This document shows positions 35,187-46,440 of a stretch of DNA of 64,000 nt, piece after piece. The stretch spans positions 109,713,388-109,777,387 of the forward strand of contig OY829326.1 in assembly GCA_963691655.1 (NCBI GenBank), in the 5' to 3' direction. Origin of the DNA: Toxonevra muliebris (taxonomy: Eukaryota; Arthropoda; Insecta; Diptera; Pallopteridae). Made by a program: the position numbers and the translations under genes. The first letter of the stretch is position 1. Every line of letters starts with the position of its first letter. The notes beneath the pieces were generated by a model. It made no database searches. It was given only the letters and a program-made list of their open reading frames with translations, and was not told where the DNA came from.

Positions 35187-38085
35187 AGGTATATTTTTTG
35201 TTCATATCATCTCTGGGGAGTTAGCTAAAATTTCACGAATTTAAATGGTAACAGGTAGTTAAAGGAATTATTTTAAATATTATACATTAGTGAATTATCC
35301 CATAGGTTTGTATCCCTAAAATTACTCCTAAAAATCTTAAGAAGATCTCGTTGTTAATCCAACTTCTGTTTTTAATTTGATGTTTATCAACCTCATACCA
35401 AATGAAACGGTACTTAATTAAATCATTTGCATTAATATTTTTTTATTATAAAAGAGATTCTTTAAAGCCACTGGTTATTTAATATCAAGCTGTTAGTAAT
35501 CACTTAATCAGTTCAAATTAAAATTAAAAACAATTTATCTTAAAAACAAAAATATTATTAAATATGCTTAAATATACTCATGAATGCTCAGTATTAGCTT
35601 TAATATCAAAAACTTTCAGGGATCTTCTTCTTTTTCTTCACATAAAATTAATGCACCCTATGAGATCACAGCGGTAGTCTACACTTTTATATTACATACA
35701 ATAGCAACAGATGAATGCTTATAGTAAAGCAGCAACAATTACTACATATGTATGCACACTAATATTTTCATACTTCTACTTACACGAAAGTTTAGTAAAA
35801 CAACTTAACAGTGGCGTGCAAAAAAATTTGCATACCATCACCTACTCACAAAATAAAAAAAAAAATAAAAATAAAAAAAACATCATAAATTCATTTTCAA
35901 AATTGAAGACTCCCAGCAAAAAAGTGCTTAAAGTATAATTTCTAGAATTTATACAAAAGTAAAAAAATTATTCCATCTGATTCTGAACCGATACTGGGCA
36001 AAGCAATTAAGCATAAACTGCTTATCTTTTGTACCAACGGCACATAAACTTCATCGATCTTACGGCGAATTGAGAAATCAGACCATAACCAATTGATTCC
36101 TCATTACAGTTTTGAAATACTCTCCCAATATTTTAGTGCTGGGTTGAGTTAGTGTGACACATACATACGGTATTCACGTACTATATATGCAAGTAAGTAT
36201 GCGGCATGCGGCATATCAGCGAAAAAATCTCGCACATGCTACCAGCAACAGCAACAGGAACAAACGCTGTTGGCAGGCAGGCAGACAGCAGTTATTGGTA
36301 AGTATGTATGTGGTATCCGTAAGTAGTAAATTCAAGATGGTGTTGGTGGTAGTGCTGGGCTGGTGTTAGTTCAGCTGATTGTAATGGTGGTGATGCTGTT
36401 ACTGCTGTTGCTGCTGCTTAAGTGCATGGTGGACACCCCATGGTGCAAATACTTTAACCGATTACAAATCTTATTTGCAACTTACGAGTCGTTGTCGTTG
36501 TTGTATACGCAACTTTTATTGTTGTTTGTTGTCTTTGTTTCGCAAGTTTTATTTGTTTGAACATTGTTGAATGCATTGACTCTACATTGACTTTGCACAC
36601 CCTATCAAAAAAAAAAAAAAAAAAAAAAAACCTAACAAAAAATGGCTTGAAATGTTGCATGTCGCATAATTGTTTGTTTATTGTCGCTGGCTGTTGGTTG
36701 TTGCTACTACGATGAGTATGTATGTTGCACTATTGTTAAATATTATTGTATAATATTTTTTTATTTTTTTTGAATTGTTTTTTTTTTCAATTGTTTACTA
36801 AGCGCGCTGCCGAGTTATGTGCGTTTATGGAATTTTTTACAAAATGCAAAAGTTTTAATGCTTTTTTTTATATTGTTGCTGTTGTTGTTATATTTTACAA
36901 GGATGCGCAGCATCAAAACAATCGTTTTGGCATTGCACTCCCGTGGTAACTTAACTTAACTCTACCTTCCTTTTTTAGTATGTGATCTTCTTGGTTTGGT
37001 GTTGATAATCGGTTATTGCAATGCAATGTGCAACATCGTCATGGGGGGAGTTTAACTACACAAACAAAGGAAAAAATTTAAGCATCATGCTGTGGCGCTA
37101 CTTATATATGTTTGTTCAAACATATATCTACTCTTCGTATGCGACTCTTTTCACTTATGGTAGATATTTTTAGTATGTTGTATGTATGTACTTGCAACGA
37201 TAGGGTGCATAATTGTGTATATTATGGCGTAATATGTGATTTTCTTATTTAAAAACAAAAAAAATGAAAGATTTGGTATTGTTCATATTTATTTACATAG
37301 ACATAGATAGGTGAACATGAATCTAAATGGCAGACAGACGTTGAATATTTATTTTACATTGAAGTAAACTTATGAAAACTTATTCAAAAACGTATTGAGT
37401 CGAGAGTTTCTTGATTTTGCTTAAAAAGTATAGTAAAATTCATAATGTATAAGCAAATATTGATATCAGGCTTTGACATTTTGAAATTACCTGACGTGGA
37501 TAAAAATGGGATAAAGACGGCCTAATAGCGAAAAATTTAAGGAAAATTAATGAAAATTATCCAAACACTTTCATGGGACTGATGAAAAAATAACTAAATC
37601 ATAAAAGTCAAATCAGAAAATAATTCTTTTAAGGGTATCGCAAAACTGTGAACTTTTTTTTGCTCTCTTTTTTCCTTATTTTTTCTTATATAGTCTTAAA
37701 CAATAATCTTTCAACCAAAATGACAAAATTCTACCTCCTCCAGATCGGCGAGTTTTTCGCCGGTCTCGTTCATTGGTGTGGTAACTACTACAAAATAGGA
37801 CTAAACTTTGTATAAGTTTAAGCCTGATCGATTCTGAAAATGCGATGAGATGAAATTCGTCCTATCCATATTTCAGACATGATATGATATGGTATGAATT
37901 TGCTTTCTGATTTCATTTCCCACATTTAGTATTAGTAATTCGATGTTTGCTTTTTATGCTTTGGTCATTAAAGTTAAGTAATTTTGGATTCTTCTAAATA
38001 ATATATCATGTAAAGTGGACTCAAAATGAAGGTTCATTCTTTTTTTTCAGGTAATAATGCTATCTCTATCGTATAGCGAGGCATT
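35187..38085. other. Non-coding DNA with many microsatellites
   Basis: No gene supported. Notable simple repeats: A-rich run at 35855-35882, GGTAAGTATGTATG at 36298-36311, GCTGTTGCTGCTGCTTA near 36403, a 27-base poly(A) at about 36606-36631, GTT-type runs at 36490-36540 and 36875-36890. This pattern is what fly introns and intergenic DNA look like. Confidence 0.5.
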
Positions 38086-38089
38086 GCGG

Positions 38090-38300
38090 TTGGGAGCCCA
38101 AATATAAGTTGTGTTTCTAAGCACAAGCAATAAAAGATAGTACCAGGAGGTGAATGGGGATGAACATACTATAATATCTGAACCTGCCATTCGATACCTA
38201 GGAATCCCCATCGATATTAGATTATCTTTCAAGGTTTACCTGGCGGCGGTCAGTAACATAGCAGAAAAATTAACAGCTTTAGCCTACAGTAACTAACTCG
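38090..38300 (+). pseudogene. R1-like LINE fragment (post-RT region)
   Basis: The plus strand at about 38180-38295 reads EPAIRYLGIPIDIRLSFKVY then LAAVSNIAEKLTALAYS without a stop. This corresponds to the conserved IKYLG--ID-RL-F--HL---A-KA block that follows the palm domain in R1-type LINEs. Upstream sequence is too broken to read. It is a short scrap just before a SINE. Confidence 0.65.
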
Positions 38301-38552
38301 CATATAAAAGAGGCGCTAGCTGTTCATAGTTTGAACGTATTATGGTTGTCTTTTGCTTTCTTAACCCTCTCGCAAGACGCTATCTGTGTTATAAGAACCT
38401 CTGACATCTCAGCTTCATCCGTAACACTCCTCCTTACTAGCTGTACCACACAATCTATCCAGCTGTACTGTTACTCCTACATCAAGACGAAGAAAATACC
38501 GACAGAAAAAAGTTGTCGAACTAATGTCAGACAACCTCCTATGCCTCGATAC

Positions 38553-38800
38553 CTCGACGACCACGATATTCTAGTGGATAGTGCACTAGACTTTCATCCG
38601 GAAGGTTGCGGGCTCGACTCCCGTCTTGATCTGGTGGTTAATTCTCATAAACTTCTTATATTCACTATCGATATGAAATGGATGAGAATTAGAAGAATGT
38701 GTACAAGTACACTCCTTGATTGGTAATGGCAAAACCACCGAGCTGATAAAAAATTGCCACACAGCCGTTCGAAATCGGCGTTAAACTGTAGGTCCTACCA
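38553..38800 (+). mobile_element. tRNA-derived SINE, copy 3
   Basis: Starts with A-box-like TAGTGGATAGTGCACTAGAC (38572) and B-box-like GGGCTCGACTCCCG (38610). Downstream come TTGATTGGTAATGGCAAAAC (38717 on) and GCCGTTCGAAATCGGCGTTA with AACTGTAGGTCC (38764-38795). The last two blocks reappear, as reverse complements, in copy 1 at about 53850 (CTACAG...ATGCCGAATCCGAACGGC). So copy 3 contains the full order head, body, tail. No coding content. Confidence 0.8.
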
Positions 38801-38802
38801 TC

Positions 38803-38843
38803 GCCACTGTGGTCTAGTGGCAGAGTGCCGTACTCTTGTCTCT
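38803..38843 (+). mobile_element. Second SINE/tRNA-like head abutting the satellite
   Basis: The sequence CACTGTGGTCTAGTGGCAGA followed by GTGCCG (from 38805) is an A-box region like that of tRNAs and of the SINE family. It begins within about 10 bases of the end of SINE copy 3 and runs straight into the octamer array (TCTCTTCTTCCTACC). The B-box and body are missing, so either the array replaced them or expanded within the element. Confidence 0.55.
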
Positions 38844-40340
38844 TCTTCCTACCTTCCTACCTTCCTACCTTCCTACCTTCCTACCTTCCTACCTTCCTAC
38901 CTTCCTACCTTCCTACCTTTCTACCTTCCAACCTTCCAACCTTCCAACCTTCCAACCTTCCTACCTTCCTACCTTCCTACCTTCCTACCTTCCCACCTTC
39001 CTACCTTCCCACCTTCCTACCTTCCTACCTTCCTACCTTCCTACCTTCCTACCTTCCTACCTTACTACCTTCCTACCTTCCTACCTTCCTACCTTCCTAC
39101 CTTCCTACCTTCCTACCTTCCTACCTTCCTACCTTCCTACCTTCCTACCTTCCTACCTTCCTACCTTCCTACCTTCCTACCTTCTTACCTTCCTACCTTC
39201 TTATCTTCCTACATTCCTACCTTCCTACATTCCTACCTTCCTACCTTCCTACCTTCCTACCTTCCTACCTTCCTACCTTCCTACCTTCCTACCTTCCTAC
39301 CTTCCTACCTTCCTACCTTCTTACCTTCCTACTTTCCTACCTTCCTACCTTCCTACCTTCCTACCTTCCCTACCTTCCTACCTTCCTACCTCCCTACCTT
39401 CCCTACCTTCCTACCTTCCTACCTTCCTACCTCCCTACCTTCCCACCTTCCTACCTTCCCACCTTCCTACCTTCCCTACCTTCCTACCTTCCCACCTTCC
39501 TACCTTCCCTACCTTCCTACCCTCTTACCTTCCTACCTTCCCTACCTTCCTACCTTCCTACCTTCCTACCTTCCTACCTTCCTACCTTCCTACCTTCCTA
39601 CCTTCCTACCTTCCAACCTTCCAACCTTCCTACCTTCCTACCTTCCTACCTTCCTACCTTCCTACCTTCCCACCTTCCTACCTTCCCTACCTTCCTACCT
39701 TCCTACCTTCCTACCTTCCTACCTTCCTACCTTTCTACCTTCCAACCTTCCTACCTTCCAACCTTCCAACCTTCCAACCTTCCTACCTTCCTACCTTCCT
39801 ACCTTCCTACCTTCCTACCTTCCTACCTTCCTACCTTCCTACCTTCCTACCTTCCTACCTTCCTACCTTCCTACCCTCTTACCTTCCTACCTTCCCTACC
39901 TTCATACCTTCCTACCTTCCTACCTTCCTACCTTCCTACCTTCCTACCTTCCTACCTTCCTACCTTCCTACCTTCCAACCTTCCTACCTTCCAACCTTCC
40001 AACCTTCCTACCTTCCTACCTTCCTACCTTCCTACCTTCCTACCTTCCTACCTTCCTACCTTCCTACCTTCCTACCTTCCTACCTTCCTACCTTCCTACC
40101 TTCCTACCTTCCTACCTTCCTACCTTCCTACCTTCCTACCTTCCTACCTTTCTACCTTCCAACCTTCCAACCTTCCAACCTTCCAACCTTCCTACCTTCC
40201 TACCTTCCTACCTTCCTACCTTCCTACCTTCCTACCTTCCTACCTTCCTACCTTCCTACCTTCCTACCTTCCCACCTTCCTACCTTCCCACCTTCCTACC
40301 TTCCCACCTTCCTACCTTCCCACCTTCCTACCTTCCTACT
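38844..40340. repeat. 8-bp satellite array, unit CTTCCTAC, about 1.5 kb
   Basis: Nearly 190 tandem copies of CTTCCTAC with variants CTTCCAAC, CTTCCCAC, CTTTCTAC and CTTCTTAC, plus units gaining or losing a base (CTTCCCTAC, CCCTCTTAC). Because 24 bases is three units and eight codons, all three plus-strand frames stay open (508-551 codons of repeated PSYLPTFL); this is not a protein. Variants are clustered: a CTTTCTAC unit leading into CTTCCAAC runs occurs near 38918, 39731 and 40148, and CCCTCTTACC occurs at 39520 and 39874, 354 bases apart. That indicates higher-order duplication within the array. The minus strand is purine-rich (GTAGGAAG). Confidence 0.97.
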
Positions 40341-42895
40341 GTCCTATCTAGAGCGAATCATAGCCTACAACTATTAACGCTTGACGATTGTTCAAAACTA
40401 TCCACCTAGTGTTCATGTGGCCTGAAACCTAAACAACATAAAACAAGCTGCTTGATCCATAATTTCCAATACTAGTTTGTTCTTGAAATACTAAGTGTGA
40501 TCTTCGCTTAAAGAGGATATCAAAGGAAAAATTTTATAAATTTGGCACTAGGTAGGAAGCTCTTCCTAAATATAGTAACCAGAATTTCCTTTGAGCTTAA
40601 TTTGACTCAACTCACGCTCTGTTTGTTGATTTGTCCGGTGGAGAACAAAACGAATGTTTGAAGTAAACAGAAAGCACAGCATCAAAATACGTTTGAGTCT
40701 GAATATTTTGTAACAAATATTTTTAAAATAAAGCTTAGAAATATTTATGGATATTTCGGTTTGTATTAATATTCCTATACCCAATGGTTCTCCCGGCATT
40801 CTCTCAATGGCATTTTGCATATACATAAAAACCTTCCAAATATTTGTTAAACTTGACACCAAACAAAAGAATTGCACCGAAAACATTAAACAAAAAAAGC
40901 AACAACAACCATCTGAATGAAATAACAATACAAAGCAATAAAAAAAGGAGCAATTTTTAAGACCCAATGTCAAACAAGCGGCGACAAGCGAGAACAAGCA
41001 TAAAATGCCAAACAAAACAAAAAAACAAAGAAACATAAGCCTTCTTAAGACCCAAAAAAGTAGTGAATGTTGTCTTCACACGATGACAAAGGAGGAGGAG
41101 GCAACAGAGCTACAGAGTGTGTAAAGCATCCTCAGCATAGTCAACGTCATTGAAGAGAAACACAGAATGTTCGAATGTAGTGATCATCATCATCGTTAGC
41201 AGCAGCAGCAACATCATCATTATTATAATCATCAAGCTTTGAATTATAGCCATGAGCCATTGACGGCGACGAGATGACAAGAAACGAAAGATTTAAGCAA
41301 CAAACCAAATGAGCAAATACTAACTATAGACAGCGTCATCATCAATGCTGATCATGATGATGATGATGATGGTGGTGGTGGTGAATATGGCGCTATCGTA
41401 TTTGATCTCATTTAAAATGAGCTAACAAGAAGAGTCTTCCCAAAAAAATAAATAAATAAAGGCACAAAAAGGACAGAACAGCAGCAACAGCAATGAAAGT
41501 GACTAGTTGCACACATAAAGTGCGACTTGAGCTCATTTAGTTGATCCTTTTTTTATACTTTTGAAGACATATACACAAAAAAAAAAAAAAAAAAAAAGAA
41601 AGAAGCAAAACCATATTAGTTAAGGGTATCTACCATTCAAAAGTAAAGTAAGTAGTAGATTCTTAAGTGGCAGAAGTGTATATTTAGAAGTAGGTTGGAT
41701 TATTACTCTGGTATGCCATACGTTTCCGGCAGCAGTTCACAGCAGCAGCAGCAACATCAAATACCTTCAATTTCACATTTTTGCAGTTTTGAAATGATGT
41801 GTCATAATGAGAACAACACGCTCATTTTGGCATTCATTCAAATTAAGCACATGAAAGATTGTGACTGGCGTGTGCGCGAATACGCAGTAAAATCAAATAT
41901 TTGTATATTCCCACAGACATACATAGGTAAGGACTTAAATACTTTACAAAGTTCGTTACGCAAATGACACACATGCTATTTGTGGTATTACTGCGCATGC
42001 GACAGACAAGCAGACGAGCAGTGAGACAATTTATCTTTACTTCTTTCAAATACGAGTATGTACTCACAAAAAGGAAATCGTTTCTTCTTTTCGCCAGCTA
42101 TTTTTTGTTGTCTTGCTGAATTTCTGAATTGTTTTTGGAATGCGTTTGTCATTCAGTCGTCTTTTTTTTATATTTCTGTCCTTTGAATAATCAAAAAAAA
42201 CCAAAACAAATAAAAAAACGTTAAAAAAAAATCTGAAAAATTCCATCGCATCGCAACAATGGCATGTGCGGCGACGGCGGCGGCGGCGGCATATGCGTAA
42301 GAGATGCAAACACGACGCATACATATGTTAAGATATGTCGAAAGAAGTGCGGGTATCATTGCGTAGAACGAGCGTATTCACACGGCGAATTATTGATCAG
42401 GATTTTGTTTCACGTAAGCGAAAACAAAAACAAAATAAATTTAATTCGAATGAGAAGACACTGAATAACTGAATAAAAGGGTTTATTTTGGTAATATCCG
42501 ACAAAAGAATATACTACTTTTTTTATATGTGACTCATTTACATACATTTCTGTTGCGATAGACTAGACTAGAAGTAAGAAAGTTTCGAAGCAGAAAATGA
42601 TACTTAGAAAAGTGTGAGAAAATTACTCTTTTTCTGCTTTTTTTTCATACTTACTTTAATTTACAGAGTAAATAACACAGTGAGTGTTCTCTACTTTTGA
42701 ATTTTTTAATCAGAGTATCGACTTTTAATTCTCTGTGTTCAATGCTAGGACCAGAGGATCAGTTCTACTCAGCCTTTGTGCCTATGCATTTGTGTGTTGA
42801 CAGATTCGCTGCAGATGCTTCATTGCAGCAATTGTTGTTTCTTCGCTGGTTAACTTTATTTTTAGCTCATAGTGAAGTTAATCATTGCGTGTGTA
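40341..42895. other. Non-coding DNA with CAG/CAT/GAT and poly(A) runs
   Basis: No gene supported. Microsatellites: CATCATCATC and CAGCAGCAGC near 41186-41220, GATGATGATGATGATGGTGG at 41357-41382, poly(A) at 41575-41597, CAGCAGCAGCAGCAACA at 41740, GGCGGCGGCGGCGGC at 42274-42290. A 156-codon minus-strand frame at 40566-41036 is hydrophobic low-complexity without a family match. A short open stretch at 41694-41930 is discussed in the findings. Confidence 0.5.
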
Positions 42896-43831
42896 CACCC
42901 AGAGAAATACTTACCTCGTTTGAAGAAAAACGGCTATCAAATTGAGGAAATGGGAGGAATAGAAATGGTTTCCTCATTTAGATATACAAAATTTCTTTGA
43001 ATTGAGGAATGTTTTTTCTTTATTTTAGAGAAAAATTTCTTTGAAAGAAGGAAGTTTTCTATAAATTAAAGAAATATGTCTTTAATTTGCAAAAATTGCG
43101 TTTTTCAAATGAATAATATTTTATTTCAATATGAGAAATTGTATATAATTTAGGTAAAATTTTCCTCAGTTTGAGGAATAAGGAATACCTTTAAAAAAAA
43201 AAAATCCTCAATTTATGGAATATTTTCTACAATGTTGTATTAATTAAAAGGCATAGAAATCATATTTTTTTTACTTGCATTCATTTATTATTTTATTTTT
43301 AATAAGTATTAAGGTATTTTTACAAACATTATAGGCGTCGTCGCCTTGAAATGATCAAAAGATCCTTATGGCCATCAAAGAATTATAAAGTGAAGTTTAT
43401 TGAAATTTATTTCTTTCGAATATATTTTGTTTTTTTTTTTCATAATATATATAAATTTTTTTCACAAATTATATCAACAGCCACAAACACAACCGCTTCG
43501 CTTGAAATAGAGACGCCGACTGAAAAATTCAAAAGAAAAGCAAAGCGTATGCGATTGTCTGCTAAGGCCAAAAGAGTAAAGCTAGTTTTTTGTGTATACC
43601 AAAATTTTGTATGGAGAACATTTATGGTATATTCGTCTCTTTCTTACATTTTCTATGCAACTAAATTTGTAAAAATGAAGAAATAACCTACTTCAAATTG
43701 AACACCATGGTTGCATGAAAGGAGCACATTTTCTTAATTTTGGGGAAAATTTACTTAAACGAGAGAAATTTTCGTGGATCCAAATTGAGGAAACTTTTTC
43801 TTTTTTTTAGAGATGGGTATTTTTCTGGGTG
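42896..43831. mobile_element. 936-bp terminal-inverted-repeat element, TA-flanked
   Basis: Ends CACCCAGAGAAATACTTACC (left) and CACCCAGAAAAATACCCATC (right, reverse complement), 18 of 22 bases identical overall, with TA outside both (42894-42895, 43832-43833). Inside are several copies, in both orientations, of ATTGAGGAAA and TTTCTTTGA-type motifs close to the ends. A 111-codon frame at 43351-43686 contains a basic stretch (KFKRKAKRMRLSAKAKRVK) but no transposase motif that I recognise. Likely a non-autonomous DNA transposon; superfamily open. Confidence 0.7.
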
Positions 43832-43889
43832 TACCAAGGCACTTTAACAATGCTCCGTAATATTTTATTTTGATACCTTTGTATAATTA

Positions 43890-44160
43890 CTGAGTATGTT
43901 TTCTTTGTACAACCCCAGAGCTGTATACCATACATACAGATTTTCGGTTTTAAAATTTTCTGATACGGCAGTAGTTTATTATGTATGGAGACTTCATAGT
44001 ACCTTCCGAATTTTATTTCGAATTCTGTTTATTTTTGTTTCTTTTAATATGCTCTTTCCATTTGGCTTTAACGTCCAAAGTTATGGGTTAATATTTATTT
44101 GTGTTGGCATATTGCACTCTTATTCAGCTAATAGTGATTGAAACTACATTTTCTTACATA
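43890..44160 (-). pseudogene. Jockey-type LINE fragment
   Basis: Minus strand from about 44090 reads LDVKAKWKEHIKRNKNKQNS, a gap with stops, then KSVCMVYSSGV, which fits the jockey-family stretch LD-KL-WK-HI--KR---N...NKL-LY--ILKPIW-YGIQLWG in a frame-broken form. About 80 residues of similarity with indels. It lies next to the TA-flanked 936-bp element. Confidence is moderate because the match is short. Confidence 0.5.
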
Positions 44161-44689
44161 TTTGTAAAATTAATGTGTGTTCATTTCGGTTCATTGATCA
44201 GAATTCTAAATTTTTGTGTCCTTCACAGTCTAGAAAACCCAAAATATCGCAAAAAATAAATTGTGGTCTCAGTGCACGCAGTCTAATAATAATAATATAA
44301 ATATGATTGAAAACTTTTTTTTACACAAGTTTGTCTCTTGTAGATATTTTCTTCGTATTGATTGACAAGAAATCAAAGCAAAGCTATTAAAAGCTATTAA
44401 TTTAAATATATAAAAGAAAATATATTTTATATGGCTCCTTCTGTTTTTATAACAGATTATGAAGAAACAATGCGAAACTCAGAAAAGTTTGGATCTGGCC
44501 TATCTTTTGGAGTAGGGTTGCCATTTTTATCTAATTCCGGAACAAGTTACCAAAATTAAAATAATATACGGGATTTGAATTTTTTCCCAGGGACACAAAA
44601 TAAAAACAACAGGCGTTGTATTATTTGCTCGTTTTAATTCGTTTCCTCTTCTTGTGTAGAATTCTTCAAAATAAGTCCTTAATCACAAA

Positions 44690-46440
44690 ATTATACTCTT
44701 TTTATGAGTGGATATAAAACAACTTTTAAGCGTGAAACAAAAAATTTAAATTCCATAAAACCCGTTAAATTGTTCCCTCGGTGGAACATACATAAACTAG
44801 TGATCGAGACGAATATAGGACACAGCCAGATATACCACCAGTTGTCAGTACAGTGCCCCCTGTTCTTGATACCCATGGACAATTATGCGCCTTTGGAAGA
44901 AGATATGATATCAGGTTTCCGGAACGTGATCAATGGTTAAGTCCAGAGATCGTTCTCTGAGGTCACCGTTATGTTCACGTTATGTATACCGAGGGATCCA
45001 AAACCTAAAATGGCACTGGATTCAAAACCTCAAACGGTACTGAATCCGGTTGGTACTTGGACGATGAGATCAAGTACTCATTTTTCACTGGACAGATGGA
45101 GACGGGAAAACGAAGGTTTTCGCTATCTTGGACGTGGAGGGCTGGGTAATTGAGAGGAAGTGGCGAGGGAAGTGCATAGACATCTGCAGTGATAGCTAAG
45201 CTGCACTGAAGATCCGTGCTAAACCTGTCAGCTCTTCAAAGTTAGTCAGCGAGTGTACGGCGAAGCGAAATAGTGTCGCAAAACACAACAAGTTATGCCT
45301 TATATGGGTTTCAAGACACTGTGGTATTGCAGGGAATGAACTAGCTGATGAACTAACTAATAAGGTTCTGAAAATCCACCAATGGGGTCCGAAACCTTTT
45401 CTTGGCATAAGTTCTGGTGAGGTCATGCGTTGGATCAACGACTTCGTGGGTTCTATTCATAGAGAAAAATGGTCTGAGCTTGACTCCATCAAAAAATCAG
45501 TGGAATTTCTTTTGAAGCTGAGAAAAAAGGTTCTGAGATTACTGGTGGGTGTCATCACTGGGCATAACACATGTGATCAGCACATGACCAACATGGGCGT
45601 CATCACCGATCCAACCTGCCAATCGTATCTTGAGGACGACGGAGCATTATTTTCGTAGCTGTCCGGCTTTGCCGAGAATCAGAGTAAGGCTGTCGTGGTG
45701 CCTTGCGTATGAGTAGTGCTGTCTTGCCCTCACTCTTCCTGAGCTTCTAAAGTTCATCAGTGACACAAAGAAGTTCGAGGTTGAGAAACCTTAGACCTTC
45801 TTTCTTTCCATTTATCCCCTCACATATTTTTCCTGTCTTTCTACTCTCTTCTACTGGCTCTATCTTGGCTATAGCACAATGGTCTATGAGATCGAGAGCT
45901 TTGGTTTAGTCCAGCCCACCTTCAACTCTTAACTCTAAACTAGTCAAAAATCTGAGATGTCCCGGTAAAAACGAGACGTTTGCCAACATCTTTCGCTTAC
46001 CTCTCTCTCTTGCCTTTTTTGCTTTCTTCTCCTCTCTTCCCCCTACCTACGTCCAATCTTTCCAATCTCTTCTCATTTTCCTTTCTTCTTTTTTTCCCTC
46101 TATCTTCCTCTCTTAACCTTCTGTCTCTTCTTTGCTCTCTTCTCCCCTCTCTTTTTTCCCCTTTACTTCTCTTTCCTTTCCTTTACCCTCTCTTCCCACC
46201 ACTTCCCCTTTTTTCCTTCTCTCTTCTTCCACTATTTCACATTTCTTTTCACACTTACCTCTCTCTCCCTTCCCACTTTCTTTCTCTTTTCTTCTTTTTT
46301 ACACCTTTACTTTACACCTCTCCTTTCCTTATTTTTCCTCTATTTATTCACTATTTACTAACCTTTTCCCTTTCGTCTTCTTTTGTGTCAAAAAAGCTTC
46401 TAAGCTGCAGCCCACTAACACAGTTCAAGACTGAGATGTT
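44690..46440 (+). mobile_element. RNase H-bearing LINE 3' portion with pyrimidine-rich 3' region
   Basis: Plus strand: 44815-44935 QIYHQLSVQCPLFLIPMDNY and, after shifts, YDIRFPERDQWLSPEIVL; 44980 VMYTEGSKT (RNase H start, usually YTDGSK); YLDDEIKYSFFTGQM; WVIERKWRGKCIDIC.D; 45300-45360 LIWVSRHCGIAGNELADELT (late RNase H block); then a 77-codon open frame (45425-45658) with VMRWINDFVGSIHREKWSEL, LLVGVITGHNTCDQHMTNMG and a cysteine-containing CQSYLEDD. The C terminus near 45790 ends EVEKP. Frame changes near 44985, 45120, 45300 and 45640 make it dead. The region 45990-46380 is a pyrimidine tract that may be part of its 3' untranslated region. Confidence 0.75.
45990..46380 (+). repeat. Pyrimidine-rich tract (CT-rich, plus strand)
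   Basis: About 390 bases almost wholly C and T with occasional A, with CTCTCTTC/CCTTTTC-like motifs. The two long open frames across it (156 and 100 codons of S, L, F and P) are composition artefacts. It is the strand opposite of the purine tract at 4.6-5.3 kb in character, but I see no shared unit. Confidence 0.8.

Noticed and set aside
38572..38625. tRNA gene
   Set aside because: A- and B-box-like parts are present but the arms do not fold as a tRNA by eye, and the same head recurs in SINE copies with a shared body.
38754..40409. 551-codon open frame of repeated PSYLPTFL residues, with 508- and 513-codon frames overlapping it
   Set aside because: It is the 8-bp satellite read in three frames; all three stay open because the unit lacks stop codons on this strand.
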